Source of the DNA: Holzapfeliella floricola DSM 23037 = JCM 16512
GTDB taxonomy: Bacteria; Bacillota; Bacilli; Lactobacillales; Lactobacillaceae
DNA: 64,000 nucleotides
Assembly: GCF_001436605.1 (NCBI RefSeq)
Contig: NZ_AYZL01000020.1
Coordinates: 248,001-312,000, forward strand
Direction of reading: 5' to 3'
How positions within the stretch are numbered: position 1 is the stretch's first letter; each line of letters starts with the position of its first letter. The notes under the pieces are model-generated. The model saw nothing but the letters and a program-made list of their open reading frames with translations, searched no databases and was not told the origin of the DNA. Both the position numbers and the translations under genes were made by a program. Shown here piece by piece: positions 16,833 to 27,594 of the stretch.

Positions 16833-16862
16833 CTGACATTTACGCAAAAAAATGCGTATAAT
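16833..16862 (+). promoter_or_regulatory. lepB promoter with spacer palindrome
   Basis: CTGACA (16833-16838), an 18-bp spacer and a consensus TATAAT (16857-16862) lie 22 bp before the lepB ribosome binding site. TACGCA (16841-16846) and TGCGTA (16853-16858) form a perfect inverted repeat with a 6-A loop between -35 and -10, which could be an operator. The stretch 16713-16832 holds no gene that I can see. Confidence 0.72.
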
Positions 16863-16898
16863 GTGAATTGAAATCTATAAAATTAGGAGTTGAAAAAC

Positions 16899-17489
16899 TT
16901 GTCAGATAACGAAAATATGCCAAAGCGTGCCGAGCGTAAAGAACAAACTGAAGATTCTTGGCTTAAGGTCTTTTTTCAATTTGTGATTACATTTATTGTG
17001 ATTTTTGGTTTATTCAGTGCATTGTTTACTTTTGTTTTAGAAAAGGAAACAGTGTCTGGAACCTCTATGCAGACAACATTTGAGTCTGGAGATAACTTAA
17101 TTGCTTTACGAAATCCTGGTGTTGGTCGTGGAGATGTTGTCATCGTAAAAGTGCCAACAAGCGACGGCAAAACAGAATTATACATAAAACGTATTGTGGG
17201 GCTTCCTGGAGAAAAAATCGAATCCAAAAACGATCAAATGTTTATCAATGGTCAACAATTAGATGAATCTTACTTAGATGGTGGAAAAGCAAAATTTAAG
17301 GCTACCAACCCTGATTCACTCTTTACAAACGACTTTGAAACAACTGTACCTGCCGATAGCTACTTTGTTATGGGAGATAACCGTAGCGTATCAAAAGATA
17401 GCCGAATCATCGGTCCAGTTTCAAAAAGCCAAATTGAAGCTAAAGTTCTATGGCGCTTTTGGCCATTAAATACGATGCGAACATTCTAA
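16899..17489 (+). CDS. lepB: type I signal peptidase
   Basis: Membrane-bound serine-lysine protease that removes signal peptides from exported proteins. The 196-residue protein has an N-terminal cytoplasmic basic stretch (PKRAERK), one membrane helix (FFQFVITFIVIFGLFSALF) and an extracellular catalytic domain with nucleophile Ser in SGTSM, Lys in YIKRIVGLPGE and the conserved MGDNRSVSKDSR box. Two TTG starts are possible. TAGGAG ends directly before TTG 16890 but lies 9 nt before TTG 16899, so the latter is chosen. It is monocistronic, with its own promoter and terminator. Confidence 0.95.
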   Translation: MSDNENMPKRAERKEQTEDSWLKVFFQFVITFIVIFGLFSALFTFVLEKETVSGTSMQTTFESGDNLIALRNPGVGRGDVVIVKVPTSDGKTELYIKRIVGLPGEKIESKNDQMFINGQQLDESYLDGGKAKFKATNPDSLFTNDFETTVPADSYFVMGDNRSVSKDSRIIGPVSKSQIEAKVLWRFWPLNTMRTF

Positions 17490-17517
17490 AACTTGCTAAT
17501 TAAACAGCAAGTTTTTT
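17488..17517 (+). terminator. terminator of lepB
   Basis: AAACTTGCT pairs with AGCAAGTTT, followed by TTTATT. It starts at the lepB stop codon. Confidence 0.88.
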
Positions 17518-17551
17518 ATTAGTTTAATTCAATGAAAAGAGGTAAAAAATA

Positions 17552-18352
17552 ATGAAACAAAAATTAATTGCACTAGATCTTGATGGCACAACTTTAAACC
17601 GTCAAGGAAAAGTCTCACAAAGAACAAAAGAGACTTTATCTAAAGTGACTCAACTAGGACACCGTGTAATTTTAGCAACTGGTCGTTCTTTTCAAATCAG
17701 TAAGCATATCTACAAAGAATTAGGTCTGAATACCCCTATGGTTAATTTCAACAGTGGGCTGGTTCACTTACCTTACGAAGAATGGGACAAAGAACGCGTT
17801 GTCGGTCTTGATTTAGATGTTGTTGATGATATCATCAAACGTTCTGAAAATCGTCCAGAAGTTAGTTTATTAACCGTTGAATCTAAAGACTACTTTTGGG
17901 TTAATAAAGTTGCTAATCCTGACATTGATTTCTTCCCAAGAACGGTTACTGAAGAAGACCTACTTCCAAATTCTTATCCTCAAGAAATTATTTCAGTCAT
18001 GTTATTCAGTGAAGATCCTGATGATTTAGCAAAAGAAATCAAAACAGCCTATCCTAACCTTTCCATGCATGTTTGGAAAGGACATATTAAAGGTATTGAA
18101 ATCTTGTCTAAGAAGGTTCACAAAGCAGATGGCGTCTTTTATGTAGCCGATCAATTCAACATTTCAAATGACGATATTATCGCCTTTGGTGACGAAGAAA
18201 ATGACTACGAAATGCTTCAATCCGTTGGTTTGGGTGTTGCAATGGCTAATGCTTCTAGTCATCTAAAAGAAATTGCCAAAGATGTTACTGAACTCACTAA
18301 TGATGAAGATGGTGTCGCTCGTTACTTGGAAGACTATTTTAAATTAAATTAA
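17552..18352 (+). CDS. Cof-type HAD-superfamily phosphatase
   Basis: The 266-residue cytosolic phosphatase is of the Cof/HAD-IIB subfamily, likely acting on a sugar phosphate or nucleotide; the exact substrate cannot be read from sequence. HAD motif I is ALDLDGTTLN at residues 7-16, motif II is ILATGR, and motif IV is FGDEENDYEML near residue 213, with the IIB cap between. ATG 17552 follows AAAGAGG. It stands alone between two terminators. Confidence 0.92.
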   Translation: MKQKLIALDLDGTTLNRQGKVSQRTKETLSKVTQLGHRVILATGRSFQISKHIYKELGLNTPMVNFNSGLVHLPYEEWDKERVVGLDLDVVDDIIKRSENRPEVSLLTVESKDYFWVNKVANPDIDFFPRTVTEEDLLPNSYPQEIISVMLFSEDPDDLAKEIKTAYPNLSMHVWKGHIKGIEILSKKVHKADGVFYVADQFNISNDDIIAFGDEENDYEMLQSVGLGVAMANASSHLKEIAKDVTELTNDEDGVARYLEDYFKLN

Positions 18353-18387
18353 AAAAAGCTATTGGACGTTTTGTCCAGTAGCTTTTT
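18353..18387. terminator. bidirectional terminator between convergent genes
   Basis: AAAGCTATTGGAC pairs with GTCCAGTAGCTTT (one G-T pair), with an A tract on the left and a T tract on the right. It serves the HAD phosphatase gene (plus) and the tautomerase-pepT genes (minus). Confidence 0.9.
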
Positions 18388-18388
18388 A

Positions 18389-18574
18389 TTATTGGTCGCT
18401 TTTTAGTGTTCCACCAACTGAATAGTTGTCTTTTCTCATTTCATTTAAAACGATATGAACGTTTTCTTGTGGTGCACCAGTATTTTTGGCAATAGCTTCA
18501 GTTACATCTTTCACCAAACCCTTTAATTGTTCAGGTGAACGTCCTTCGATTAAGTCAATGTGTACAATAGGCAT
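18389..18574 (-). CDS. 4-oxalocrotonate tautomerase family protein
   Basis: A 61-residue tautomerase-superfamily subunit. The start MPIVHIDLIEGRS exposes the catalytic Pro-1 after Met removal, and the length matches the DmpI/YwhB group. The family interconverts keto and enol forms of 2-oxo acids; the physiological substrate in Gram-positives is unclear. Its ATG overlaps the pepT stop by one base (TAATG), so the two genes are translationally coupled. Confidence 0.93.
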   Translation of the reverse strand: MPIVHIDLIEGRSPEQLKGLVKDVTEAIAKNTGAPQENVHIVLNEMRKDNYSVGGTLKSDQ

Positions 18575-19812
18575 TATTTTTCTCCTTTAGTGTTTAAAGT
18601 TGCAATTTCTAGTAAGACATCAACAGCCTTTTCCATCACTTGAACACTAACGTATTCATAGCGACCATGCATGTTTTCCCCACCTGCAAATAAGTTAGGT
18701 GTTGGGAGTCCCATGAATGAAATCTTTGAACCATCTGTTCCCCCACGAACTGCTTTTTCATCTGTTTCAATATCTAAATTATGCATAGCTTCACGTGCTA
18801 AGTCAACCACATACATATGGTCTTTCATAACTTCATACATATTAGCGTATTGGTCTTGAATTGTTACAGATACTCGGTCAGTGTCTAATGATTCGTTGAT
18901 TTCATTAGCAATTTGATGTGCAAGTTCTTTACGACGAGTTAACCCATCTTTTTCAAAATCACGAATAATATAAGAAAGTGAAGCTTGATCAACGTTACCT
19001 GACATGTCTGTTAATAAGAAGAAGCCTTCACGATCTTTTGTCTTTTCTGGGACTTCGTTTTTAGGCAATCGATCATTAAATTCAATCGCTAATAAACTAG
19101 CGTTGACCATAACACCGTAAGCTGTACTTGGGTGAACATTTTTTCCTTGAATTTCAACTTTCAGACTAGCTGCATTGAAAGTTTCATATTCTAGTTCACC
19201 TTCTGGTCCACCGTCTACAGTATAAGCAAAGTCAGCGTCAAATATATCAACGTCAAATAAGTTTGCTCCTGTTCCAATTTCCTCATCTGGACCAAACGCA
19301 ATACGAATTTTACCGTGTTCAATCTCTGGATGCTTAATCAAGTAATCGGCAAATGTCACAATTTCGGCAACACCTGATTTATCGTCAGCACCTAATAAGG
19401 TTGTTCCATCAGTTGTAATAAGTGTATGACCTTCATATTTATTTAGACTGTTAAATTCTTTAGGATCTAAGTAAAAACCACTCTCACCTAGCTTGATGGC
19501 TGAGACACCATCATAGTTTTCAATTAACTGTGGTTGGATATTTTCAGAGTTAAAGTCTGCTGTATCAACGTGTGAAATAAAACCAATAGTTGGCACGTCT
19601 TTATCAGTAGTTGATTCGATTGTAGCAGTCAAGTATCCATTTTTTTCATTATAAAAGATATCACTTAAGCCAATTTCTTCAAGTTCTGCTCTCAAATTAT
19701 TCAAAAAGTCTACTTGTCTTTGAGTAGAAGGAACTGTTGATGAATTTTCATCTGAACGTGTGTTTTGCTTCACATATTTCAAAAAACGTGAAGTTAAATC
19801 ATTATATTTCAT
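18574..19812 (-). CDS. pepT: peptidase T (tripeptide aminopeptidase)
   Basis: Cytosolic di-zinc M20 aminopeptidase that trims the N-terminal residue of tripeptides, part of peptide nutrition. The 412-residue product has metal and catalytic motifs in order: GFISHVDTADFN, GADDKSGVAEI, FGPDEEIGTGA, TVDGGPEGELE and a final FAGGENMHGRYE. ATG 19812 follows AAGGAG. It is probably transcribed in one unit with the nif3-like and trmK genes upstream, since only 15 bp separate them. Confidence 0.97.
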   Translation of the reverse strand: MKYNDLTSRFLKYVKQNTRSDENSSTVPSTQRQVDFLNNLRAELEEIGLSDIFYNEKNGYLTATIESTTDKDVPTIGFISHVDTADFNSENIQPQLIENYDGVSAIKLGESGFYLDPKEFNSLNKYEGHTLITTDGTTLLGADDKSGVAEIVTFADYLIKHPEIEHGKIRIAFGPDEEIGTGANLFDVDIFDADFAYTVDGGPEGELEYETFNAASLKVEIQGKNVHPSTAYGVMVNASLLAIEFNDRLPKNEVPEKTKDREGFFLLTDMSGNVDQASLSYIIRDFEKDGLTRRKELAHQIANEINESLDTDRVSVTIQDQYANMYEVMKDHMYVVDLAREAMHNLDIETDEKAVRGGTDGSKISFMGLPTPNLFAGGENMHGRYEYVSVQVMEKAVDVLLEIATLNTKGEK

Positions 19813-19827
19813 AATGCTCTCCTTAAT

Positions 19828-20634
19828 TTAAATAAATTGATAGGGATCTGTTGAAATTTGTGACTGAATCACATTAACATCCCAGTCATTTTCTTTGTTC
19901 CAATCATTCAATTTTTCTGCCATTTTCACTTTAAAGATAGCTTCGATGTGATGACCAGGGTCAATAACTGGTAAGTTGTAACTGAGCATATCGTGTCCTG
20001 TATGGTAATAAACATCCCCTGTGATTAAAACATCAATCTCATTTTTTACAGCATCTAAAAAGAATTTTCCACCATCTCCACCTATTATACCAACTGTTTT
20101 AACTTTTTGTTCTGGATTTGCAGCAACTAAACGTAATCCTTGTAATCCAAACACATGTTTTAGTTCTTGTGAAAACGCAGTCAAAGTTAATTCTTGTGGC
20201 AATTGCCCCTTTCGACCAATTCCCATAGGTGTATTGCCACGTGTTAACTCAAAAGCAAACGGTTGAACGTCAGATAGTTTTAAACATTGACTTAGCCAAT
20301 CATTCATTCCTTCAGGAGCCATATCAATATTAGTATGCGCTGAGTAAACGACAATATCGTGTTTAATAATTTGCGCATACATCGCGTTTTGCGGATTAGA
20401 CAAGTCAAGGTTCTTGGCTGGACGAAACATTAATGGATGATGGCTAAAAATCATATCAACATCATTTTTGATTGCTTCTTCTATAACCTCTTGACGAACA
20501 TCCAAAGTCGTCATGATTTTTGTGATTTCTTGATTAGGATTACCAATTTGTAATCCTATTGGGTCTTTATCCAACGCTAGGTTTTGTGGTGCAAATTGTT
20601 CAATGCGATCAATAATTTGTTTAGCTTGAACCAT
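19828..20634 (-). CDS. Nif3-like dinuclear metal centre protein (YqfO/YbgI family)
   Basis: The 268-residue protein has metal-site motifs FSHHPLMF, HTNIDMAPEGMND, GDVYYHTGHD and DPGHHIEAIF. It is the short form, as in E. coli YbgI, without the central insertion of Bacillus YqfO. The molecular role remains debated (GTP cyclohydrolase I type 2-like is a common automated label). The start overlaps the trmK stop by one base, the conserved trmK-nif3 pairing seen downstream of rpoD in Firmicutes. Confidence 0.93.
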   Translation of the reverse strand: MVQAKQIIDRIEQFAPQNLALDKDPIGLQIGNPNQEITKIMTTLDVRQEVIEEAIKNDVDMIFSHHPLMFRPAKNLDLSNPQNAMYAQIIKHDIVVYSAHTNIDMAPEGMNDWLSQCLKLSDVQPFAFELTRGNTPMGIGRKGQLPQELTLTAFSQELKHVFGLQGLRLVAANPEQKVKTVGIIGGDGGKFFLDAVKNEIDVLITGDVYYHTGHDMLSYNLPVIDPGHHIEAIFKVKMAEKLNDWNKENDWDVNVIQSQISTDPYQFI

Positions 20635-21320
20635 TATAAAACCTCCTGTTCAATCAATTTAACTGTTTTTTCAAACTCAGTAATTTTAGCTTGGTTATTT
20701 TCAGCATGTTGTTTCAACTGTCCTAAAATATTAGTTAAAGTTTCAGCTTTATGTTGCCATTTTTGCACAAAAAGTTCTGGTTTTTTTTGTAACAAAACTG
20801 GACCAAATAACAATTCAGCTTCAGAATAAGTGACCACATTTTCTGATTTTTCGGCTTTAATAATTTCATAAATGTGGCGCCCTTCTTTAACAATCGATTC
20901 TTCTATGATTTCGTATTGATGAGCGACTAACCACTGTCTGACTTCTTCTTCACCAATATTAGGCTCTAAAATCAAGGTATCAAAGTAAAGCTGCCTTTGG
21001 CTGGCTTCTTCTAAAATATCAACAATTAGCTTACCGCCCATTCCAGCGATTACCACTTGTTCAATATTATCTTCTTTTGAAAACGGCACTAGTCCGTTAC
21101 CAAGTCGCGTTGATATTTGATTATCTAATTGATGGTGTTGAATATTTTCAATCGCATTATTCAACGGTCCTTCTGCAATATCCGCGGCAATAGCACTTGA
21201 AATAACACTCTTTTCAACTAAATCAATTGGTAAATAAGCGTGGTCAGTTCCAATGTCGGCTAATTTTTGATTATGATTAACTAAGCTTGCAATAGCTTCT
21301 AAGCGTTTTGAATGCATCAT
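20634..21320 (-). CDS. trmK: tRNA (adenine(22)-N(1))-methyltransferase
   Basis: SAM-dependent enzyme methylating N1 of A22 in bacterial tRNAs. The 228-residue product has the SAM-binding motif LADIGTDHAYLP near residue 20, IAADIAEGPL for the ribose-binding acidic residue, and VIAGMGGKLIVDIL, diagnostic of TrmK (YqfN). The C-terminal third is helical and coiled-coil-like. The gene follows rpoD, as in other Firmicutes, but after a terminator, so it probably has its own promoter. Confidence 0.95.
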   Translation of the reverse strand: MMHSKRLEAIASLVNHNQKLADIGTDHAYLPIDLVEKSVISSAIAADIAEGPLNNAIENIQHHQLDNQISTRLGNGLVPFSKEDNIEQVVIAGMGGKLIVDILEEASQRQLYFDTLILEPNIGEEEVRQWLVAHQYEIIEESIVKEGRHIYEIIKAEKSENVVTYSEAELLFGPVLLQKKPELFVQKWQHKAETLTNILGQLKQHAENNQAKITEFEKTVKLIEQEVL

Positions 21321-21351
21321 ATCTCCCCATATCTATCCATGATTTTAACAC

Positions 21352-21389
21352 AAAAAAAGAACTTGGTAACAATGTTATCAAGTTCTTTT
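21352..21389 (-). terminator. terminator after rpoD
   Basis: On the minus strand GAACTTGATAAC pairs with GTTACCAAGTTC (one G-T pair), followed by a run of seven T. It separates rpoD from trmK. Confidence 0.88.
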
Positions 21390-21396
21390 CTGATAA

Positions 21397-22545
21397 TTAG
21401 TCTAAAAAGTCCTTCAATTGATTTGAACGTGAAGGATGGCGCAATTTACGTAAAGCTTTTGCTTCAATTTGACGAATACGTTCGCGTGTTACTTTGAAGA
21501 CCGTTCCAACTTCTTCTAAAGTACGTGTACGTCCATCATCCAACCCAAAACGTAAACGAAGTACGTTTTCTTCACGATCAGTCAATGTATCCAATACATT
21601 TTCTAACTGTTCTTTTAGTAATTCATAAGAAGCGTAGTCTTCAGGACTTGTTGCTTCTTGGTCTTCGATGAAGTCTCCCAAATGAGAGTCATCTTCTTCA
21701 CCAATCGGCGTTTCAAGCGATACCGGTTCTTGTGAAATTTTTAGAATTTCACGAACTTTATCACGTGCCATATCCATTTCTGCACCAATTTCTTCAGGTG
21801 TTGGTTCACGACCTAAATCTTGAAGTAATTGACGTTGAATTCTAATCAATTTGTTGATTGTTTCAACCATGTGAACAGGAATACGAATTGTACGTGCTTG
21901 GTCAGCAATCGCACGCGTAATAGCTTGTCTAATCCACCAAGTAGCGTAAGTTGAGAATTTGAAACCTAAACGGTAGTCAAATTTATCAACCGCTTTCATT
22001 AGCCCCATGTTACCTTCTTGAATAAGATCTAAGAATTGCATACCACGACCAACATAACGTTTAGCAATTGAAACTACTAAACGTAAGTTCGATTCAGCTA
22101 ATTCTTGCTTAGCTTCCAAATCACCGTCTTCGATTCGGTGAGCCAAACTGACTTCTTGGTCAGCATTTAAAAGAGGTACTCGTCCAATTTCTTTCAAATA
22201 CATTCTAACGGGATCGTTGATTTTGATGCTTGAAGGTGCTGATAAATCTTGAATTTCTTCTTGCTTAATAGCTTCTTCTTTACTCAAAGCAAGCTTTGAA
22301 GGCTCACCCTTTTCATCCACAATTCCAATCCCATTATCTTCAAATTGACGAACTAATTCAGTAATTGCTGTTTTAGTTAGCTTAAATGGGTGAACTAGTT
22401 TATCAGCAAAATCAACTTCTTTTAATTCTTTTGTTTTTTTAGACTCTTTAACTAGTTGGTTAACCGCTTTTTCAAGTTCAGTGTTACCCTTAGTAGCACT
22501 TTTAGAGGTTTGATCTGTAACTTTTGTTTGTTTGTTTTCTGACAT
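21397..22545 (-). CDS. rpoD: RNA polymerase primary sigma factor SigA (RpoD)
   Basis: Housekeeping sigma-70 factor that directs RNA polymerase to TTGACA/TATAAT promoters like those seen in this window. The 382-residue product has a short Lys/Glu-rich region 1.1, region 1.2 ([13 protein letters not shown]), region 2 ([18 protein letters not shown], then [10 protein letters not shown]), region 3 and a region 4 helix-turn-helix ([20 protein letters not shown]). It directly follows dnaG (16 bp), the conserved dnaG-rpoD pair of the macromolecular-synthesis operon; rpsU is not adjacent here. Confidence 0.98.
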   Translation of the reverse strand: MSENKQTKVTDQTSKSATKGNTELEKAVNQLVKESKKTKELKEVDFADKLVHPFKLTKTAITELVRQFEDNGIGIVDEKGEPSKLALSKEEAIKQEEIQDLSAPSSIKINDPVRMYLKEIGRVPLLNADQEVSLAHRIEDGDLEAKQELAESNLRLVVSIAKRYVGRGMQFLDLIQEGNMGLMKAVDKFDYRLGFKFSTYATWWIRQAITRAIADQARTIRIPVHMVETINKLIRIQRQLLQDLGREPTPEEIGAEMDMARDKVREILKISQEPVSLETPIGEEDDSHLGDFIEDQEATSPEDYASYELLKEQLENVLDTLTDREENVLRLRFGLDDGRTRTLEEVGTVFKVTRERIRQIEAKALRKLRHPSRSNQLKDFLD

Positions 22546-22561
22546 AGAAATACCTCCTACA

Positions 22562-24367
22562 TTAATTCAATAAACGCCTTAATTCGATGATTTGTTGCGT
22601 CAATGCGAGCTCTTGTTGTTCGTCATGTTGACGTTTTGCTTCATTCAACTGAGCTCGCAATTTCTGCAACTGTTGCGCTTGCTTTTCTTTAATCGATCGA
22701 CTTAAATAATCTTCAAGCTCTTTTGACGAATAATAGTCAGGCATTTGCATCATCTCTATAGCTACTATTATACGCTTTAAGTCATCAGAAATAAAATCGA
22801 TAAACCCTGAAATTGTGGGATTATCTGTCGACTGTTTATACGTTTGCCATTCTTTAAAAATAGCGCCTAATTCTGAGTTATTGAACTCATATTGATGCTG
22901 AATGACGAAATCATTCACTTCTTCATATCTCAAAACCAAATAAATCAATCTGACTTCTGCAATTTCAAGTGCTGATAATTTCTTTGAGAAATCTTGTTTT
23001 TTTGGTTCTGGTTGTTGTTCTTGATAAGGTTTTCTTGAAACTTGTCGTCGTTGTTTTTGACTTTCAGAAAGAACAGCATTCTTAATTGTTTCAATAGGTA
23101 ACTGTGTTAACTCTGCTAGTTTTTGACTGTACAAATCTTGTGTGATTTCAGTATGACTACGCGCAATCAAGCTCACAGCTGAGTTCACAAATTCTATTTT
23201 TTCACGATTATTATCTAAGTTATAGTGTCTTTGTAATAGCTGTAACCCAAAATCAATAGTTGTCATTGCACCATTAACTTGATTAACAAAAGCTTCACTG
23301 CCATAACTACGAATAAAATCATCTGGATCATGCCCGTCTGGTAGTAAAACCACCGAAAGATTGAATTGCTGCTTCTTGTCGAGTAATTTAATAGCTCGAT
23401 TGGTCGCTTTAATCCCAGGATTATCACCATCATAGCAAATAACCAAATCAGAAGTGGCTTGCTTGATCAGATAAATCTGCTGATCAGTAAGGCTTGTTCC
23501 CATTGAAGCAATCCCCGTCTTTACACCTGCTTCATACGCACTAATAACATCCATAAAACCTTCAAAAAGAACCATCGACTGTCTTTGTCTAAGGTTCTTT
23601 TTGGCTTTTTGATAATTAAACAATGTCTTACTTTTATTAAAAATGTCAGTTTCTGGACTATTTAAGTACTTAGGCTCGTCAGAATCGTCTCTTAGCGTTC
23701 GTCCTGAAAATGCAATAACATTGCCATAGTTGTCTGAAATGGGGTACATGATTCGATTTTTGAACCGGTCACGTAGTTTTTCATCAGAATTACTATTGAT
23801 AAACAGTCCTGAATTAGCTAAATCTTCTGGCTGATGCCCCTTATTAAGTAAGAAATCGTAAACAATGTCTCTTGGTGGTGCAAATCCAAGCTGAAATTCT
23901 TTAATTGTTGCCTCAGTCATTCCACGATTCATTAAGTAGTTTAAAGCTTCTTTACCATAATCCGTGACCATCAAAATATGATGATACAACTCACTTACTT
24001 CACGATAAGCTTGTCTAAGTGGATGACTTTTTAATTTTTCTTGTTTACTAGTTGTACTACTTTGAAGGTCTGACGGAATAGGAATATTATTATCTTGAGC
24101 GACTTTTAAAACCGCCTCAGGAAACGAAATATTCTCAATATCCATCAAAAGCTTAAAAACATTCCCCCCACGTCCACAACTAAAACAATGAAAAATTTGT
24201 TTTTCTTCAGAAATAGAAAATGAAGGTGTTCGTTCTTCATGAAACGGACAAAGTCCAAAATAGTTTTTACCTTTTTTTTGAAACTGAATATATTGGCTGG
24301 CAAAGTCTAAAATATCAGTATTCGTTCTAACCTCATCAATAAATGTTTCAGGAATAAGTTGTGCCAT
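22562..24367 (-). CDS. dnaG: DNA primase
   Basis: Synthesises RNA primers for lagging-strand replication with the replicative helicase. The 601-residue product has an N-terminal CHC2 zinc finger ([11 protein letters not shown], then [10 protein letters not shown]), a catalytic TOPRIM core with FEGFMDVI and CYDGDNPG, and a C-terminal helicase-binding domain rich in Gln and Lys. It lies between glyS and rpoD on the same strand, with short spacers and no terminator, so a glyQ-glyS-dnaG-rpoD transcript is likely. Confidence 0.98.
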   Translation of the reverse strand: MAQLIPETFIDEVRTNTDILDFASQYIQFQKKGKNYFGLCPFHEERTPSFSISEEKQIFHCFSCGRGGNVFKLLMDIENISFPEAVLKVAQDNNIPIPSDLQSSTTSKQEKLKSHPLRQAYREVSELYHHILMVTDYGKEALNYLMNRGMTEATIKEFQLGFAPPRDIVYDFLLNKGHQPEDLANSGLFINSNSDEKLRDRFKNRIMYPISDNYGNVIAFSGRTLRDDSDEPKYLNSPETDIFNKSKTLFNYQKAKKNLRQRQSMVLFEGFMDVISAYEAGVKTGIASMGTSLTDQQIYLIKQATSDLVICYDGDNPGIKATNRAIKLLDKKQQFNLSVVLLPDGHDPDDFIRSYGSEAFVNQVNGAMTTIDFGLQLLQRHYNLDNNREKIEFVNSAVSLIARSHTEITQDLYSQKLAELTQLPIETIKNAVLSESQKQRRQVSRKPYQEQQPEPKKQDFSKKLSALEIAEVRLIYLVLRYEEVNDFVIQHQYEFNNSELGAIFKEWQTYKQSTDNPTISGFIDFISDDLKRIIVAIEMMQMPDYYSSKELEDYLSRSIKEKQAQQLQKLRAQLNEAKRQHDEQQELALTQQIIELRRLLN

Positions 24368-24401
24368 TTTAACTCCCCCAACTGTTAACTTACAATTGAA
24401 G

Positions 24402-26471
24402 TTATTTAATGACTAATCGTTGAACATCTCCTAGACGGTGTGCTAATTTGTTTAACTTGTTCAATTGTGCTAAACGGTTTTTCTTGATAGCTTCATCTTT
24501 ATCCATAATCATGTTTTCTTCAAAGTAAGCTTCAATCAATGGTTCAATTGTGACTAATTGTCTGTATAGTTCTGGTAAGCTGACAGTTTGACTTAAGATA
24601 TCGTTAGTTGCCACTAACAACTGTTTTTCTGAGTCTGTTTGAAGCAAGGCTTCCTCTACTGATTCATTACCATTAAATTGTGCTTTTTGTAAAATGTTAC
24701 TAATACGTGTTAACGATTCTACAACTGACTTAAATTCAGAGTCTTGATGATGTTCATTTAATACTTTAGCTGCTTCAATAACTTGTAATGGATCATTTTG
24801 TACAGAATGCATAACGGTATCAATAACATCATATTTATAGTTTTGAACGGTTAAATACTGTTTAACACGATCCAAAATAAAGTCTGAAATTTGTTTAATT
24901 GTCTCTTCTGATGTAGTTAAACGAGCTGGTGTTAACCCATCTAACATTTCAATTAATTCAGGCAATAATTGGTTAAATGAAACAGACCATTTTTGATCCA
25001 CTAAGATACGAACAATACCATACGCTGAACGTCTTAAAGCATATGGGTCATTTGAACTTGTTGGAATCATATCTGCACTAAAGAAAGTCAAAATAGTATC
25101 AAGTTTTTCACTAATTGAGAGCAATGCCCCAATTTTTGAACTTGGTAACTTTCCTTCAGCTGAAGTTGGTAAATACTGTTCAGCAATAGCTAAACTCACT
25201 TCATCATTTTCACCAGATAATTTGGCATATCTTTGTCCCATAATTCCTTGAAGTTCATCGAATTCACCAACCATTTGAGTTACTAAATCGAATTTGTAAA
25301 TTTCACTGGCACGTACCACATCCGTTGTTTCTTGGTCAGCAAAGTGGAATTTTTTAGCCAAATCACCAGCAATTGCTTTAACACGCATCATTTTTTCAGT
25401 TAAAGAACCAATTTTATCATGAAATGTTACGTTTTTCAATTTATCGACAAAGTGTGAAATTGGTAATTTTTGATCTTCTTTATAAAAGAAATCAGCATCT
25501 TCTAAACGAGCTGTTAGCACTTTTTCATTACCTAAAGCGACGTTTTCAATGTGATCTTTATTTCCGTTACGAACTGAAATAAAGTGTGCACTCAAGCTAC
25601 CATCTGCTTCACGAACGGCAAAGTAACGTTGATGGTCCTTCATTGAAGTAATTAATACTTCTTCAGGAATTTCAAGGTATTTTTTGTCAAAGCGTCCAGC
25701 AAAAGCAGTTGGATATTCAACAAGATTATTAACTTCTTCTAATAAACCTTCATCAAGTTTAACAATCCAGTTGTTTTCTTTAGCCATTTCTTCAATTTGA
25801 GAACGGATAATCGCTTTTCTATCATCTGCATCCGCAATAACAAATTCACTCTTTAGGGATTCTTCATAGTCATCAGCCTTTGCTAGACTAATTGGATCTC
25901 CTAGGAAACGATGTCCGCGAGTTTTGCGACCTGCTTCAACGTCTAATATTTGCATAGGAATAACTTCATCGTCAAATAATGACACAATCCAGTGAATTGG
26001 ACGAATAAATTCAAAGTCGTAGTTTGCCCAATGCATACGAGTTGGGAATGTTAATGACATCACAACTTCACTTAACTGACCTAATAGGTTTTTAGCTTGT
26101 TTTCCTTCTTCTTTTTTGTGAAGAAAAGCATACTCTGTTCCTTTTAATTCTTCAAAATAAATATCATCAGTGCTCATGTTCTGTCCACGAGCAAACCCTT
26201 GTGCGGCTTTAGTCCAGTTACCTTCATCATCTAACGCAATCTTTTTAGCAGGTCCTTTTTGGACTTCATCGATATCATCTTGTTTTTCGTTTAATTCTTC
26301 AACAAGTAGTGCTAGACGACGAGGAGTAGAGAAAGTTTTTATTTCTTTATAGTTTAATTTGTTTTCTTTTAAAAATTTTTCTGTTTTAGTTAGTAATTGT
26401 TTAATCGTTGGTGTGACCACATGTGCGGGCATTTCTTCAAGACCAACTTCTAATAAATAGTTTTTAGTCAT
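24402..26471 (-). CDS. glyS: glycyl-tRNA synthetase beta subunit
   Basis: Beta chain of the alpha2-beta2 glycyl-tRNA synthetase; it carries the HD-like domain and the C-terminal tRNA-binding region. It is 689 residues from ATG 26471 ([15 protein letters not shown], the usual N-terminus). A GTG at 26480 in the same frame is less likely because AGGTGAAG is well spaced only for the ATG. It overlaps the glyQ stop by 8 bp. Expression is controlled by the T-box ahead of glyQ. Confidence 0.98.
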   Translation of the reverse strand: MTKNYLLEVGLEEMPAHVVTPTIKQLLTKTEKFLKENKLNYKEIKTFSTPRRLALLVEELNEKQDDIDEVQKGPAKKIALDDEGNWTKAAQGFARGQNMSTDDIYFEELKGTEYAFLHKKEEGKQAKNLLGQLSEVVMSLTFPTRMHWANYDFEFIRPIHWIVSLFDDEVIPMQILDVEAGRKTRGHRFLGDPISLAKADDYEESLKSEFVIADADDRKAIIRSQIEEMAKENNWIVKLDEGLLEEVNNLVEYPTAFAGRFDKKYLEIPEEVLITSMKDHQRYFAVREADGSLSAHFISVRNGNKDHIENVALGNEKVLTARLEDADFFYKEDQKLPISHFVDKLKNVTFHDKIGSLTEKMMRVKAIAGDLAKKFHFADQETTDVVRASEIYKFDLVTQMVGEFDELQGIMGQRYAKLSGENDEVSLAIAEQYLPTSAEGKLPSSKIGALLSISEKLDTILTFFSADMIPTSSNDPYALRRSAYGIVRILVDQKWSVSFNQLLPELIEMLDGLTPARLTTSEETIKQISDFILDRVKQYLTVQNYKYDVIDTVMHSVQNDPLQVIEAAKVLNEHHQDSEFKSVVESLTRISNILQKAQFNGNESVEEALLQTDSEKQLLVATNDILSQTVSLPELYRQLVTIEPLIEAYFEENMIMDKDEAIKKNRLAQLNKLNKLAHRLGDVQRLVIK

Positions 26472-27363
26472 TTTCTTCACCTGCTTTTTGAGCTTTATTT
26501 TTCAATAATGGAAATCCTAACTTACGTCTTTCTTCAACAAAGGCAGAAGCGACTCTGTGTGCCATGTTTCTAATACGAGATAAGTAACCCGCACGTTCTG
26601 TAACTGAAACAGCTCCACGAGCATCTAGTAAGTTAAATGTATGTGATGATTTCAAGATGTAATCATATGCTGGGTGAACTAAACCTAATTCAATTAAGCG
26701 CAGTGCTTCTTTTTCATACATATTGAATAAAGTGAGCAATTCTTCTTGATTGCTGTCTTCAAAAGCATATTTTGAATGTTCATATTCAGGCTCTTTGAAG
26801 ATATCACCATATAACACACCATCTGCCCATTCTAGGTCAAATACTGAGTCAACATCTTGAATATAAGAAGCTAAACGTTCCACACCATATGTGATTTCAC
26901 TTGTAACGGGCTTAACTTCAATTCCCCCAACCACTTGGAAGTAAGTGAATTGTGTAATTTCCATACCATCTAGCCAAACTTCCCAACCAACACCGGCAGC
27001 ACCCATAGATGGGTTTTCCCAGTTGTCTTCAACGAAACGAATGTCGTGTTCTAGTGGATCAATACCTAAAGCACGTAAACTATCCAAATAAAATTCTTGA
27101 ATATTTGCTGGAGAAGGTTTCATTACCAATTGGAACTGGTGATGTTGGAACAGTCTGTTAGGATTTTGTCCGTAACGACCATCTGCAGGTCTTCTTGAAG
27201 GTTCAACGTAACAAGCGTTCCATGGTTCTGGTCCAACAGCTCTTAAGAAAGTGTAAGGACTCATTGTTCCTGCACCTTTTTCTGTATCATATGCGTTCAT
27301 AATCATAGCACCTTTAGAAGACCAGAATTCTTCTAAAGTTGCAATCATTTGCTGAATATTCAT
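26464..27363 (-). CDS. glyQ: glycyl-tRNA synthetase alpha subunit
   Basis: Catalytic chain of heterotetrameric glycyl-tRNA synthetase, which makes glycyl-adenylate and charges tRNA(Gly). The 299-residue product shows [29 protein letters not shown] and [18 protein letters not shown], hallmarks of this class II enzyme. ATG 27363 is preceded by AAAGGAG. A glycyl T-box lies in the leader, so transcription should rise when uncharged tRNA(Gly) accumulates. Confidence 0.98.
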   Translation of the reverse strand: MNIQQMIATLEEFWSSKGAMIMNAYDTEKGAGTMSPYTFLRAVGPEPWNACYVEPSRRPADGRYGQNPNRLFQHHQFQLVMKPSPANIQEFYLDSLRALGIDPLEHDIRFVEDNWENPSMGAAGVGWEVWLDGMEITQFTYFQVVGGIEVKPVTSEITYGVERLASYIQDVDSVFDLEWADGVLYGDIFKEPEYEHSKYAFEDSNQEELLTLFNMYEKEALRLIELGLVHPAYDYILKSSHTFNLLDARGAVSVTERAGYLSRIRNMAHRVASAFVEERRKLGFPLLKNKAQKAGEEND

Positions 27364-27384
27364 CTTTATTTACTCCTTTTTTTG

Positions 27385-27590
27385 CAATAAAAAAACCTAT
27401 GCATAAACATGCATAGGGACGATTAATCGCGGTTCCACCCTAATTCCGAAAAATTCGGCTACTTAATTGTAAAACTACTCCATAGTGCCCTTCATTTATT
27501 CCTAAATCTATGGCTCTCACTAATCCACAGTCGCTTAAATTTAGATTCAATAAACTACTAATCTACTTCATTATAGCTTCGATATACACT
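27385..27590 (-). promoter_or_regulatory. T-box riboswitch, glycyl (glyQS leader)
   Basis: On the minus strand the leader ends with the T-box core AGGGTGGAACCGCG (near 27430-27442), followed by a terminator hairpin CCTATGCATG/CATGCATAGG-like stem with seven T (27390-27418). A stem I region with GAGAGCC and an AAGGGCAC segment offers a GGC glycine specifier. The T-box sequence can pair with terminator nucleotides as an antiterminator. Stem II is not evident, which fits the compact glyQS class. It fills the 289-bp gap between recO and glyQ. Confidence 0.93.
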
Positions 27591-27594
27591 TAAT

